64,000 nucleotides of DNA from Asanoa siamensis (lineage in GTDB: Bacteria > Actinomycetota > Actinomycetes > Mycobacteriales > Micromonosporaceae): assembly GCF_016862555.1 (NCBI RefSeq), contig NZ_BONE01000003.1, forward strand, positions 124,001 through 188,000. The letters run 5' to 3'. A program made the position numbers and the translations under genes. The notes under the pieces were generated by a model, which worked only from the letters and a program-made list of their open reading frames with translations, had not been told where the DNA came from and did no database searches. This document shows positions 36,847-44,893 of the stretch, piece by piece. The stretch's first letter is position 1, and each line of letters begins with the position of its first letter.

Positions 36847-36898
36847 TAGGCAACAGCCCCGGACAGACCGGACGCGCGGCGTGAGGTTGTCCACCCAC

Positions 36899-36926
36899 GG
36901 GAATCCTCGGCTCGTACCATGACGTT
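36899..36926 (+). promoter_or_regulatory. SigR-type promoter of trxB
   Basis: GGGAAT at 36899-36904 and GTT at 36924-36926, separated by 19 bases, match the actinobacterial SigR/SigH disulphide-stress promoter consensus (GGGAAT, 18-19 bases, GTT). It lies 41 bases before the trxB start. In Streptomyces the trxBA operon is a known SigR target. Confidence 0.7.
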
Positions 36927-36966
36927 CTTCCAGGTGCGAGGAACGCCATAACTTCGGGAGACGGCA

Positions 36967-37920
36967 GTGGACGAGGTCCGCAATCTGATCATCATCGGCT
37001 CCGGTCCGGCCGGTTACACGGCCGCGGTCTACGCCGCCCGGGCCAACCTGAACCCCCTCGTGATCGAGGGTGTGCAGTCAGGTGGCGCGCTGATGACCAC
37101 CACGGAGGTGGAAAACTTCCCCGGGTTCCCCGACGGCATCCTCGGCCCCGAGCTGATGGACGCGATGCGCAAGCAGGCCGAGCGGTTCGGTGCCGAGTTC
37201 CTCACCGACGACGTGACCCGCGTCGAGCTCGTCGACAGCGGCCAGCTCGGCTCCGACGTGACCCAGGCGGTCTACGTCGGTGAGACCGTCTACCGCGCCA
37301 AGGCGGTCATCCTCTCCACCGGTTCCGCTTGGCGGCCGCTCAACGTGCCGGGCGAGCAGGAATACCTCGGCCACGGCGTCTCGTCCTGTGCCACCTGTGA
37401 CGGCTTCTTCTTCCGCGGCCAGGACATCGTGGTCGTCGGCGGCGGCGACTCCGCCATGGAGGAGGCGACGTTCCTGACCCGGTTCGCCGCCAACGTGACG
37501 ATCATCCACCGCCGGGACGAGTTCCGGGCGAGCAAGATCATGGCGCAGCGGGCGCTCAGCAACCCGAAGATCAAGGTCGAGTGGAACTCGATCGTGACCG
37601 ATATCCTCGGCGAGGACGGCAAGGTCACCGGCGTGAAGCTGCACAACACGCACAACGGCGAGGCCAAGGAGCTGGCGGTCGCCGGCGTGTTCGTGGCCAT
37701 CGGTCACGACCCGCGCAGCGAGCTGTTCCGCGGCCAGGTCGACATGGACGAGAACGGCTACGTCAAGGTGAGCGCGCCGACCACCCACACGAGCCTGCCG
37801 GGCGTGTTCGCGGCCGGTGACCTGGTCGACCACACCTACCGGCAGGCGATCACGGCCGCCGGCACCGGCACGTCGGCGGCCCTCGACGCCGAGCGGTTCA
37901 TCGCGGCCCTCGAGGTCTGA
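36967..37920 (+). CDS. trxB: Thioredoxin reductase
   Basis: A 317-residue low-molecular-weight flavoenzyme that reduces thioredoxin with NADPH. Features: FAD-binding [16 protein letters not shown] (residue 11 on), redox CATC at 141-144, NADPH-binding [12 protein letters not shown] and HRRDEFRAS, and the C-terminal FAD site [36 protein letters not shown] 36967 has GGGAG upstream. trxA follows after 98 bases, enough for a shared transcript or a second promoter. Confidence 0.98.
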   Translation: MDEVRNLIIIGSGPAGYTAAVYAARANLNPLVIEGVQSGGALMTTTEVENFPGFPDGILGPELMDAMRKQAERFGAEFLTDDVTRVELVDSGQLGSDVTQAVYVGETVYRAKAVILSTGSAWRPLNVPGEQEYLGHGVSSCATCDGFFFRGQDIVVVGGGDSAMEEATFLTRFAANVTIIHRRDEFRASKIMAQRALSNPKIKVEWNSIVTDILGEDGKVTGVKLHNTHNGEAKELAVAGVFVAIGHDPRSELFRGQVDMDENGYVKVSAPTTHTSLPGVFAAGDLVDHTYRQAITAAGTGTSAALDAERFIAALEV

Positions 37921-38018
37921 TCTTCTGCCGGGCGTGAGTCCGGACACGACATGCCGCCGGGGCTTCCCGGAAACTACATACTCGTTTCAGCCAACGTTGG
38001 CCCAGAGGAGGTTTTCAA

Positions 38019-38342
38019 GTGGGAGCGACCAAGTCGGTGACGGACGCCAACTTCGTCAACGATGTTCTGCAGGCGGACACGCCGGTGCTCGTCGACTTCT
38101 GGGCCGAGTGGTGCGCGCCCTGCCGCAAGGTCGAGCCACTGCTCGAGGAGATCGCCAACGAGATGGGCGACAAGGTTCGCATCGTCAAGCTCAACATCGA
38201 CGAGAACCCGGAGACGGCCCGCGCGTACCGTGTGATGTCCGTGCCGACACTGACCGTGTTCAAGGGTGGCGAGCCCGTGCAGTCCGTGGCCGGCGCCCGC
38301 CCGAAGGGCGACCTGGTCAAGCTGATCGAGGCCGCGTTCTGA
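38019..38342 (+). CDS. trxA: Thioredoxin
   Basis: A 107-residue thioredoxin with the active site WCAPC (residues 31-35), the cis-proline region SVPTLTVFKGGEPV and standard length. It is reduced by the adjacent TrxB and serves as general disulphide reductase. GTG 38019 is preceded by GAGGAGG. Confidence 0.98.
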   Translation: MGATKSVTDANFVNDVLQADTPVLVDFWAEWCAPCRKVEPLLEEIANEMGDKVRIVKLNIDENPETARAYRVMSVPTLTVFKGGEPVQSVAGARPKGDLVKLIEAAF

Positions 38343-38358
38343 TCCCTGCTTTCCCGCG

Positions 38359-38390
38359 ACGCCCCCGCTTCCCACCGGATGCGGGGGCGT
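38359..38390 (+). terminator. Terminator after trxA
   Basis: ACGCCCCCGC at 38359-38368 pairs with GCGGGGGCGT at 38381-38390 (perfect ten-base stem, 12-base loop), followed by TGTCGTTGTC. It lies 17 bases past the trxA stop. Confidence 0.75.
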
Positions 38391-38482
38391 TGTCGTTGTC
38401 GCTCTCCCGATCCTTCCGGCCCTGGCCAGGCGGCCACGATAGGCTCCGGAAGCGCGCTTGCGTCACCCGTAGGAGGTAGTCC

Positions 38483-39664
38483 GTGCGAGTTGTCCGACGT
38501 GGCGACCGTGGGCCGGCGGTCACGGAGATCCGTGGCATCGTCGTCGGCCTCGGGTTGATGCCCGGCGCGCACGCCGCCACACCGGGTTCGGAGTTCGAGT
38601 CCAGCGACTTCGACGAGGCGACCGAGCAGGCGATCCGGGCGTTCCAGCAGAGCCGCGGCCTCAGCGTCGACGGCGCGGTCGGCGCGGAGACCTGGCGGGC
38701 GCTGGTCGCGGCGCGCTGGCGGCTCGGCTCACGCACGCTCTACCAGGCCATCCCCGACCCGCTGACCGGCGAGGACGTGCGGACACTGCAGGAACGACTG
38801 CTGGAGATGGGGTACGACGTCGGCCGCGCCGACAGCGTCTACGGCGCGCGCACCGCCCGGGCCGTGGCGCAGTTCCAGCGGGAGGTCGGGCTCGCTCCCG
38901 ACGGGGCCTGCGGGCCGCAGACCATGCACGCGCTGCGCCGCCTCGGCCGCAAGGTCACCGGCGGGCGCCCGCAGTGGCTGCGCGAGTCCGACGCGTTCCG
39001 GCACTCCGGCCCCAACCTGGTCGGCAAGACGGTGATCGTCGACCCGGGCCACGGTGGTCCCGACCTGGGCGTGGTCGTCCCCGACGGGGCTTTGCGGTGG
39101 ACCGAGTCGGAGCTCGCGTACGACATGGCGGCCCGGCTCGAGGGCCGGCTCGCCGCCGCCGGGATGCGGGTGCACCTGACCCGCGGGCCGGCGCCGACCG
39201 CGGAGCTGACCGACCTGGATCGGGCGCAACTCGCCAACGAGCTGGGCGGCGACCTGTTCATCTCGCTGCACATCGACGGCCACGCCAACCCGCTGGCGGA
39301 CGGGGTGGCGACCTACCACTACGGCACCAACCACGGAGCGGCGTCGACGGTGGGCGAGCGGCTGGCGGGTCTGGTGCAGCGCGAGATCGTCGTGCGGACG
39401 GGCCTGCGCAACTGCCAGACCCACGCGAAGACCTGGGAACTGCTGCGCCTGACCAAAATGCCGGCGGTACGGGTGGAGGTCGGTTACCTGACCTCGCCGG
39501 ACGACCGGGCGAAGCTGGTAGACCCGCGCTTCCGCGACCAGGTGGTCGAGGCGGTGGTGGCCGCGGTGCAGCGGATGTACTACCCGATCGACCAGGACGT
39601 GCCGACGGGCTCGATCGACGTGCGAGAGCTACGAGCGGCAATCGCCGCGGCGGCATCGGCCTGA
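38483..39664 (+). CDS. cwlM: N-acetylmuramoyl-L-alanine amidase-like protein, CwlM type
   Basis: A 393-residue protein with two peptidoglycan-binding repeats (GDRGPAVTEIRGIVVGLGL ... AIRAFQQSRGLSVDGAVG, and VRTLQERLLEMGYDVGRADSVYG ... AVAQFQREVGLAPDG). A family 3 amidase domain follows (VIVDPGHGGPDLGVVV, WTESELAYDMAARLE, ADLFISLHIDGHAN-like, VRVEVGYLTSPDD). No signal peptide is visible, as in mycobacterial CwlM, which works in the cytoplasm as a regulator of MurA/MurJ rather than as a hydrolase. Position next to trxA matches. GTG 38483 has GGAGG. Confidence 0.9.
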   Translation: MRVVRRGDRGPAVTEIRGIVVGLGLMPGAHAATPGSEFESSDFDEATEQAIRAFQQSRGLSVDGAVGAETWRALVAARWRLGSRTLYQAIPDPLTGEDVRTLQERLLEMGYDVGRADSVYGARTARAVAQFQREVGLAPDGACGPQTMHALRRLGRKVTGGRPQWLRESDAFRHSGPNLVGKTVIVDPGHGGPDLGVVVPDGALRWTESELAYDMAARLEGRLAAAGMRVHLTRGPAPTAELTDLDRAQLANELGGDLFISLHIDGHANPLADGVATYHYGTNHGAASTVGERLAGLVQREIVVRTGLRNCQTHAKTWELLRLTKMPAVRVEVGYLTSPDDRAKLVDPRFRDQVVEAVVAAVQRMYYPIDQDVPTGSIDVRELRAAIAAAASA

Positions 39665-39688
39665 TCTTCGTTTGGCTGGGTTCGGTCG

Positions 39689-40282
39689 GTGCGTCTGATC
39701 ACCGAGCGGCTGATACTGCGCCCACTACGCGTCGGCGACGAGAGCGATGTGTTGGCGTACCGCGGCCGGGCCGACGTGTGTCGCTACCTGGAGGAGTCGC
39801 CCTTCACCGCGGCGACGATCGGTCCGTTCGTGTCCGCACGGACGTCGGCGACCCGGATCGCGGGGGACGGCGACCGGGTCCTGCTCGCTGTCGAACTAGA
39901 CGGCCGCGTGATCGGTGAGGTCCGGCTGAAGGTCGCATCGCTCCGGAACCGCTCCGGCGAGATCGGTTGGGTTTTCCACCCGGCCCACCACGGCCGGGGC
40001 TATGCGACGGAGGCCGCCCACTATCTGGTCGGGTTCGGTTTCGGGGAGCTGGGGCTGCATCGGGTGTGGGCTCAGGTGGATCGGCGCAACGTCGCTTCGG
40101 CGCGGGTCTGCGAACGGCTCGGCATGCGCCTGGAGGGGGTGCTGCGGGAGAGCCTTCGGCTGGACGGGGAGTGGGCTGATCAGGAGGTCTACGGGGTGCT
40201 CGAACGGGAGTGGCACCCCGACCCGGCGGCGTCTCCATCCCGGCCAGAACACCTAATCGCCGCGGACCGGCGGTCCGACTAG
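39689..40282 (+). CDS. GNAT acetyltransferase, RimJ/RimL type
   Basis: A 197-residue GNAT protein. TERLILRPLRVGDESDVLAYRGRADVCRYL is the usual N-terminus. IGWVFHPAHHGRGYATEAAHYLVGFGFGELGLHRVWAQVDRRNVASARVCERLGMRLEGVLRES contains the acetyl-CoA site (HHGRGYATEA) and the GFGF/LHRV block of ribosomal-protein N-acetyltransferases. Substrate unknown. Start GTG 39689, 24 bases after cwlM, possibly one operon. Confidence 0.88.
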   Translation: MRLITERLILRPLRVGDESDVLAYRGRADVCRYLEESPFTAATIGPFVSARTSATRIAGDGDRVLLAVELDGRVIGEVRLKVASLRNRSGEIGWVFHPAHHGRGYATEAAHYLVGFGFGELGLHRVWAQVDRRNVASARVCERLGMRLEGVLRESLRLDGEWADQEVYGVLEREWHPDPAASPSRPEHLIAADRRSD

Positions 40283-40587
40283 CGAAGTCGCGATACCTAT
40301 TCACGCCCGCATCGATTGCGGCAGGCGGTGACCCTGCGCTCTGTGCGTCGGGGCCTTGATAGAACGGCGGTTCGAACCAGCCGAGCGCAGCGTTCAGATC
40401 CAGGCCCCGAGCGGGTCTGCTAGCCGGTGGCTCTTCGCTGGGTGGGCCGGTGGCGTTGATGATCGTTTGTGTGTCGCGGACCTGGCAGCGGAGCGAAGCG
40501 GAGCGGTGTCCGGCGGGAGCGACGGTCGTGCCCCCGGCGGACCCGGGACCGCTGCTGGATCTTGATCTTCGGCTTGGGTTGGCTTCG
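40283..40587. other. Gene-free gap between convergent GNAT genes
   Basis: These 305 bases lie between two convergent stops. Short open frames exist, but none has a family-like product. I see no clean perfect hairpin and no repeat. Confidence 0.5.
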
Positions 40588-41244
40588 TTAGCTGTTGCTG
40601 GCTCGGGTGGCTGGGCGGACGGGCCGGAGGATGTTTTCCGGGCTCATCGAACCCAGGAGCTTTTCGAGGGCGTATTCGACGTCGGACTTCCAGCTCAGGG
40701 CCGTGCGCAGCTCCAGGCGGAGGCGCGGGTAGCGCGGGTGTGGACGAACCGTTTTGAAGCCGACGGAGAGGAAGAAATCGACCGGGGCCAGGCAACCCGG
40801 CTCCTCGGGGGCGTCGCCGAACTTCGCGTCGCCGAAGGCCTCTATCGCTTTGACGCCTCGCTTGATCAGGTCGCGGGCGACGCCCTGGACCAGCATGCGG
40901 CCTAGGCCGCCGCCGGCGAAGGCGGTGACCACGTGGGCGTTCATCAGGAGGGCCGCGTCGGCCGAGACCGGTGAGGTCGGGAAGGCCATCGAGCGGGGGG
41001 CGTAGGCCGGCGGCGCGAACATGACGAAGCCGGCCGGCATGCCGTCGACGTAGATCAGCTTGCCGCAGGAGCCCCATTCGAGGAGGGTCTGCGAGACCCA
41101 GGCCTCCTTCTCCAGGCCCGGATCGCCGGCGGCGCAGGCGCGCTCGGCCGAGACCGGGTCGAGTTCCCAGTAGACGCATTGCCGGCATGGGCGCGGCAGG
41201 TCTTCCAGGGTGTCGAGGGTCAAACTCACCAGACGACGAGACAT
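40588..41244 (-). CDS. GNAT acetyltransferase with N-terminal cysteine pair
   Basis: A 218-residue protein. The N-terminus SLTLDTLEDLPRPCRQCVYWELDPV has a CRQC pair. The acetyl-CoA region is AHVVTAFAGGGLGRMLVQGVARDLIKRGVKAIEAFGDAKFG. The middle holds KEAWVSQTLLEWGSCGKLIYVDGMPAGFVMFAPP. A conserved actinobacterial GNAT of this type occurs beside cwlM in mycobacteria (Rv3916c position). ATG 41244 has GAGG eight bases upstream; the frame extends twelve codons further. Confidence 0.82.
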   Translation of the reverse strand: MSRRLVSLTLDTLEDLPRPCRQCVYWELDPVSAERACAAGDPGLEKEAWVSQTLLEWGSCGKLIYVDGMPAGFVMFAPPAYAPRSMAFPTSPVSADAALLMNAHVVTAFAGGGLGRMLVQGVARDLIKRGVKAIEAFGDAKFGDAPEEPGCLAPVDFFLSVGFKTVRPHPRYPRLRLELRTALSWKSDVEYALEKLLGSMSPENILRPVRPATRASNS

Positions 41245-41523
41245 CACAGAACCTCGAAAACCGCTCGTTTGCCAGTTCACGGTTATCGGAGCACGGTGGA
41301 GGTCGTGTTTGTCGCCCGCCTTGCCCGCCTTGCCCCCAACCAGCGATCGTACGCCGGAACGACGCAGGAGGGGAGAGGTCGGACATCGCGCGTTCGCGGT
41401 GTGACCTGCCGGGGGACCCCCGGGTTCCGCGATATGGACCGCCCTCCGGTAACCCGAAGGTGGGGGTCAGGGTCGCGGTCTAACATCAACCAACCAGCGA
41501 TGCGTCCGAAGGCGAGGTAGGGC

Positions 41524-42840
41524 ATGACCGGGACGACGCTTGACGACTATACCGACCGCTACGCGCGGCGGGTCCGCGGCATGACCGCGTCGGAGATCCG
41601 CGCTCTGTTCGCCGTCGCCAGCCGCCCGGAGGTCGTCTCGCTCGCTGGTGGGGCTCCCTACATCGCCGCTCTGCCGCTGGACGCGGTCGGCGAGATGCTC
41701 GGGAGCCTGGCTGCTGATCATGGTACGAGCACGCTGCAGTACGGGATCGGCCAAGGCACGCTCGAGTTGCGTGAGCGGATCTGCGAGGTGATGGCGCTCT
41801 CCGGCATCGACGCGGCCGCCGGCGCTTCGCCGGACGATGTGGTTGTCACCGTCGGGGGCCAGCAGGCCCTCGATCTCGTGTCGCGGCTGTTCCTCGACCC
41901 CGGTGACGTGGTGCTGGCCGAGGGGCCGACCTATGTCGGGGCGCTGGGTGCGTTCCAGTCCGCGCAGGCACAGGTCGTGCACGTCGCGATGGACTCCGAC
42001 GGGCTGATTCCGGCCGCTCTGGAGGCCGCGATCGCGGAGGTGGCGCGGTCGGGGCGGCGGGCCAAGTTCCTCTACACGATCCCGAACTACCAGAACCCGG
42101 CCGGCGTTACGTTGAGCGATGCGCGGCGTGACGAGGTGCTCGACATCTGCTCGCGGGCGGGCCTGCTGGTGGTGGAGGACGACCCGTACGGCCAGCTGTC
42201 GTTCGACGGCGAGACGCCGTTGCCGCTGCGGGCCCGGCGGCGTGAAGGTGTGTTCTACCTTTCGACGTTCTCGAAGACGTTCGCGCCCGGGCTGCGGGTG
42301 GGGTGGATTCTCGCGCCGCACGCCGTGCGGGAGAAGCTGGTGATCGCGTCGGAGTCGCAGATCCTGTGCCCGAGCGCTTACGCCCAGGCGGCGGTGACGA
42401 CCTACCTGTCGACGATGCCGTGGCGGGAGCAGATAAAGACCTACCGCGAGGTCTATCGGGAGCGGCGGGACGCGCTGCTCGAAGCCCTGACCGATCTGAT
42501 GCCGCCGGGCACCACGTGGACCAGGCCGAACGGTGGCCTGTTCGTCTGGGCGACGTTGCCGCCGGGGCTCGACTCGAAGGCGATGATGCCGCGGGCGATC
42601 GCGGCGCGGGTGGCGTACGTGCCCGGCACCGGTTTCTATGCCGACGGCACCGGTGGCGGCAACATGCGGCTCAACTTCTCGTTCCCGACGCCCGAGCGGA
42701 TCCGCGAGGGTGTGCGCCGGCTGGCCGGCGTGATGGAGCAGGACCTGGCGATGCGGCAGGTGTTCGGCGCGATCAGCGCGGTCGCCAGTCGCCGCCGTGG
42801 GCAAGCCGGAGCCGACACTCCGGGTCCCGACTTGGCATGA
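41524..42840 (+). CDS. PLP-dependent aminotransferase, class I/II
   Basis: A 438-residue fold-type I enzyme. VSLAGGAPYIAALP and LQYGIGQGTLELRERI are typical of the kynurenine/2-aminoadipate-aminotransferase (MocR-domain) subgroup. VTVGGQQALDLVSRLFLDPGD, PNYQNPAGVTLSDARR, EDDPYGQLSFDG and STFSKTFAPGLRVGW (PLP lysine) follow. No DNA-binding domain is attached. The amino-acid substrate is not known. It is followed after 8 bases by the Ddl-like gene, suggesting an operon. Confidence 0.9.
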   Translation: MTGTTLDDYTDRYARRVRGMTASEIRALFAVASRPEVVSLAGGAPYIAALPLDAVGEMLGSLAADHGTSTLQYGIGQGTLELRERICEVMALSGIDAAAGASPDDVVVTVGGQQALDLVSRLFLDPGDVVLAEGPTYVGALGAFQSAQAQVVHVAMDSDGLIPAALEAAIAEVARSGRRAKFLYTIPNYQNPAGVTLSDARRDEVLDICSRAGLLVVEDDPYGQLSFDGETPLPLRARRREGVFYLSTFSKTFAPGLRVGWILAPHAVREKLVIASESQILCPSAYAQAAVTTYLSTMPWREQIKTYREVYRERRDALLEALTDLMPPGTTWTRPNGGLFVWATLPPGLDSKAMMPRAIAARVAYVPGTGFYADGTGGGNMRLNFSFPTPERIREGVRRLAGVMEQDLAMRQVFGAISAVASRRRGQAGADTPGPDLA

Positions 42841-42848
42841 TCTGACCC

Positions 42849-43808
42849 ATGAGTACGACCGATCTGCGGGTTCTCGTCCTGGCTGGTGGCCTGTCCTACG
42901 AGCGGGATGTGTCGCTCAAGTCCGGCCGGCGGGTGATCGACGCCCTCCGCACCGCCGGGATCGACGCGCAACAGCGGGACGCGGACGTGTCGCTGCTGCC
43001 GGCGCTGCGCTCCGACCCGCCGGACGCGGTCGTGATCGCGCTGCATGGTGCGACCGGCGAGGACGGGTCGCTGCGGGGTGTGCTCGATCTGTGCGGGGTG
43101 CCGTACGTGGGGTGTGACGCGCGGTCGTCGCGGCTGGCGTGGGACAAGCCGTCGGCGAAGGCGGTGCTGCGGGAGCACGGGATTCCTACGCCGGACTGGG
43201 TGGCGTTGCCGCATGACCGGTTCTCGGAGCTCGGTGCGGTGGCGGTGCTGGAGCGGATCGCGTCGCGGTTGGGTCTGCCGTTGATGGTCAAGCCTGCGCA
43301 GGGTGGGTCCGGGCTCGGGGCTGCGGTGGTTCGTGACGAGAACGCGCTGCCGGCGGCGATGGTGGGTTGCTTCGCTTATGGCTCGACTGCGTTGGTGGAG
43401 CGGTACGTGACCGGGAAGGACATCGCGGTCACGGTGATCGACCTGGGCTCCGGGCCCTCAGCGTTGCCGGCGGTGGAGATCGTGCCGCGGAATGGGGTGT
43501 ACGACTATGCGGCGCGGTATACGGCTGGGTTGACGACGTGGCATACGCCGGCGCGGCTGTCGCCGTCGGTGGCCGCGGCTGTCGCGGAGGTGGCCGTGGC
43601 GGCGCACAACGCTCTGGGTCTGCGCGACCTGTCCCGGGTCGATTTGATTGTCGACGAGTCGGGGGCGCCGCAGGTGTTGGAGGTCAACGTGGCGCCGGGG
43701 ATGACCGAGACGTCGTTGATGCCGATGGCTATTCAGGCGGCGGGGTTGGACTTCGGGAAGGTGCTGGCGGAGATGGTGGCGCGGGCCGCGGGGCGGGCTG
43801 CGGCTTAG
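42849..43808 (+). CDS. D-alanine--D-alanine ligase-like ATP-grasp protein
   Basis: A 319-residue ATP-grasp enzyme with the Ddl layout: VLAGGLSYERDVSLKSGRRV, DAVVIALHGATGEDGSLRGVLDLCGVPYVGCDARSSRLAWDKPSAKAVL, PLMVKPAQGGSGLGAAVV and VDLIVDESGAPQVLEVNVAPGMTETSLMPMAIQAAG. It would join two D-alanines for peptidoglycan, or an analogous dipeptide. Most Actinobacteria carry another ddl elsewhere, so this may be a paralogue with shifted substrate. The stop overlaps the convergent GNAT gene by 4 bases. Confidence 0.88.
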   Translation: MSTTDLRVLVLAGGLSYERDVSLKSGRRVIDALRTAGIDAQQRDADVSLLPALRSDPPDAVVIALHGATGEDGSLRGVLDLCGVPYVGCDARSSRLAWDKPSAKAVLREHGIPTPDWVALPHDRFSELGAVAVLERIASRLGLPLMVKPAQGGSGLGAAVVRDENALPAAMVGCFAYGSTALVERYVTGKDIAVTVIDLGSGPSALPAVEIVPRNGVYDYAARYTAGLTTWHTPARLSPSVAAAVAEVAVAAHNALGLRDLSRVDLIVDESGAPQVLEVNVAPGMTETSLMPMAIQAAGLDFGKVLAEMVARAAGRAAA

Positions 43809-44362
43809 TCTTCTTGCGTCGCTTGGCCGAGTTGTCGCCGCATGGCGACGCGGGGCCAGCGGTCCAGGCCGTGTGCGGCCTCCCTCGTCTGGATGTCGCG
43901 TAGGCCTGGAGTGATCTCGTGGTCCTGCAGCGTTTCGAAGCCGCAGCGTTCGTAGTAGGGGGCGTTCCAGGGGACGTCCCTGAAGGTGGTGAGGGTGAGG
44001 GCTGGTTGGTTGGCCTCTCTTGCGGCTTCGGCCGCATGGTCGATCAGTTGCCGCCCGATGCCTTGGCGGGCGTGGTGGGGGTGGACGGTGATCTGCTCGA
44101 GGTGGAGGTTGCCGTCGACCGGGTCGGCGATGAGGTAGGCGACTGGGTGGTCGGTTGTGGTGACGGCGACCCAGGCGGTGTTGGCCTGGTGGTGTCGGGC
44201 TAGGTCGGCGAGGTCCGGCGGGTCGTCGTCAGCGATTTCTGGCATGCCGATGTCGCGGAACATCTCGCCGGCGGCGCGTTCGATGTTCTGCAGGGTGGGG
44301 AAGTCGTCTGGTCGCGCCCGGCGGATCAACACTCTTCCGATTCTGAAGGGTGCTCGTTTCAC
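43805..44362 (-). CDS. GNAT acetyltransferase starting inside a parS site
   Basis: A 185-residue GNAT. LIRRARPDDFPTLQNIERAAGEMFRDIGM is the N-terminal motif; LEQITVHPHHARQGIGRQLIDHAAEAAREANQPALTLTTFRDVPWNAPYYERCGFE contains the acetyl-CoA loop. Substrate unknown. The GTG start codon is part of the perfect parS at 44356-44369. ParB bound there would cover the start and could reduce expression. Confidence 0.87.
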   Translation of the reverse strand: MKRAPFRIGRVLIRRARPDDFPTLQNIERAAGEMFRDIGMPEIADDDPPDLADLARHHQANTAWVAVTTTDHPVAYLIADPVDGNLHLEQITVHPHHARQGIGRQLIDHAAEAAREANQPALTLTTFRDVPWNAPYYERCGFETLQDHEITPGLRDIQTREAAHGLDRWPRVAMRRQLGQATQED

Positions 44363-44369
44363 GTGAAAC
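44356..44369. other. parS site
   Basis: Perfect GTTTCACGTGAAAC palindrome, the binding site for ParB. It overlaps the start codon of the GNAT gene and marks the left edge of the gene-free parS region. Confidence 0.9.
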
Positions 44370-44863
44370 CAGAATGCCGGGCGGGGTTTGGGTGTGCGCC
44401 GGTGGCGTTGGTGGGTCGCGGCTGCTCGGGTGGGTGGGACGGTGTGTGGCTGGCATTGTTACGACCGCAGGCGTGTTCTGCTGTCCCATCGACGAGTCCA
44501 CCGGCGGCTTTGCGGTCCCGCAGCGTCGGGGAGTGGTGAGTTCTTGGCGCGTCCATGCGGGGGCGTCGTGGTTGCTGGGTTCGCTGGCGGTGTGCGGTCG
44601 CGCGCGGGCAGGGGGCTTGGGCGGGTGCTGTCCGATCTCCAGCGCGCGGTAGCCCGGTGCTGCTCCGTACGTGCCCGCCGCCCGCGGCGACCAGGTGGTC
44701 TGGGCGGTTGTCCGGTCAGCAAAGGCCGTGACATCTAATGATTGCCATGTCGCGATGCATTGGGGCGCGCTTCGAAGTGGAGAGCGGCGACAAGCTCGAG
44801 CCAGGGTGCACGCTGCATGTGCTGCCTCCCTCCTCTTGGCCACACATGGTCGACACGAACAAC

Positions 44864-44893
44864 CGGATCAGCGGCTTGACCCGCTGATCCGGT
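44864..44893. terminator. Isolated perfect hairpin in the gene-free region
   Basis: CCGGATCAGCGG at 44864-44875 pairs perfectly with CCGCTGATCCGG at 44882-44893 around a six-base loop. It is terminator-like but no gene ends nearby; the GNAT gene reads away from it. It could end an unannotated RNA. Confidence 0.4.

Noticed and set aside
36887-36895. TTGTCCACC upstream of trxB as a DnaA box
   Set aside because: The last base does not match the consensus and the site is single; chance is likely.
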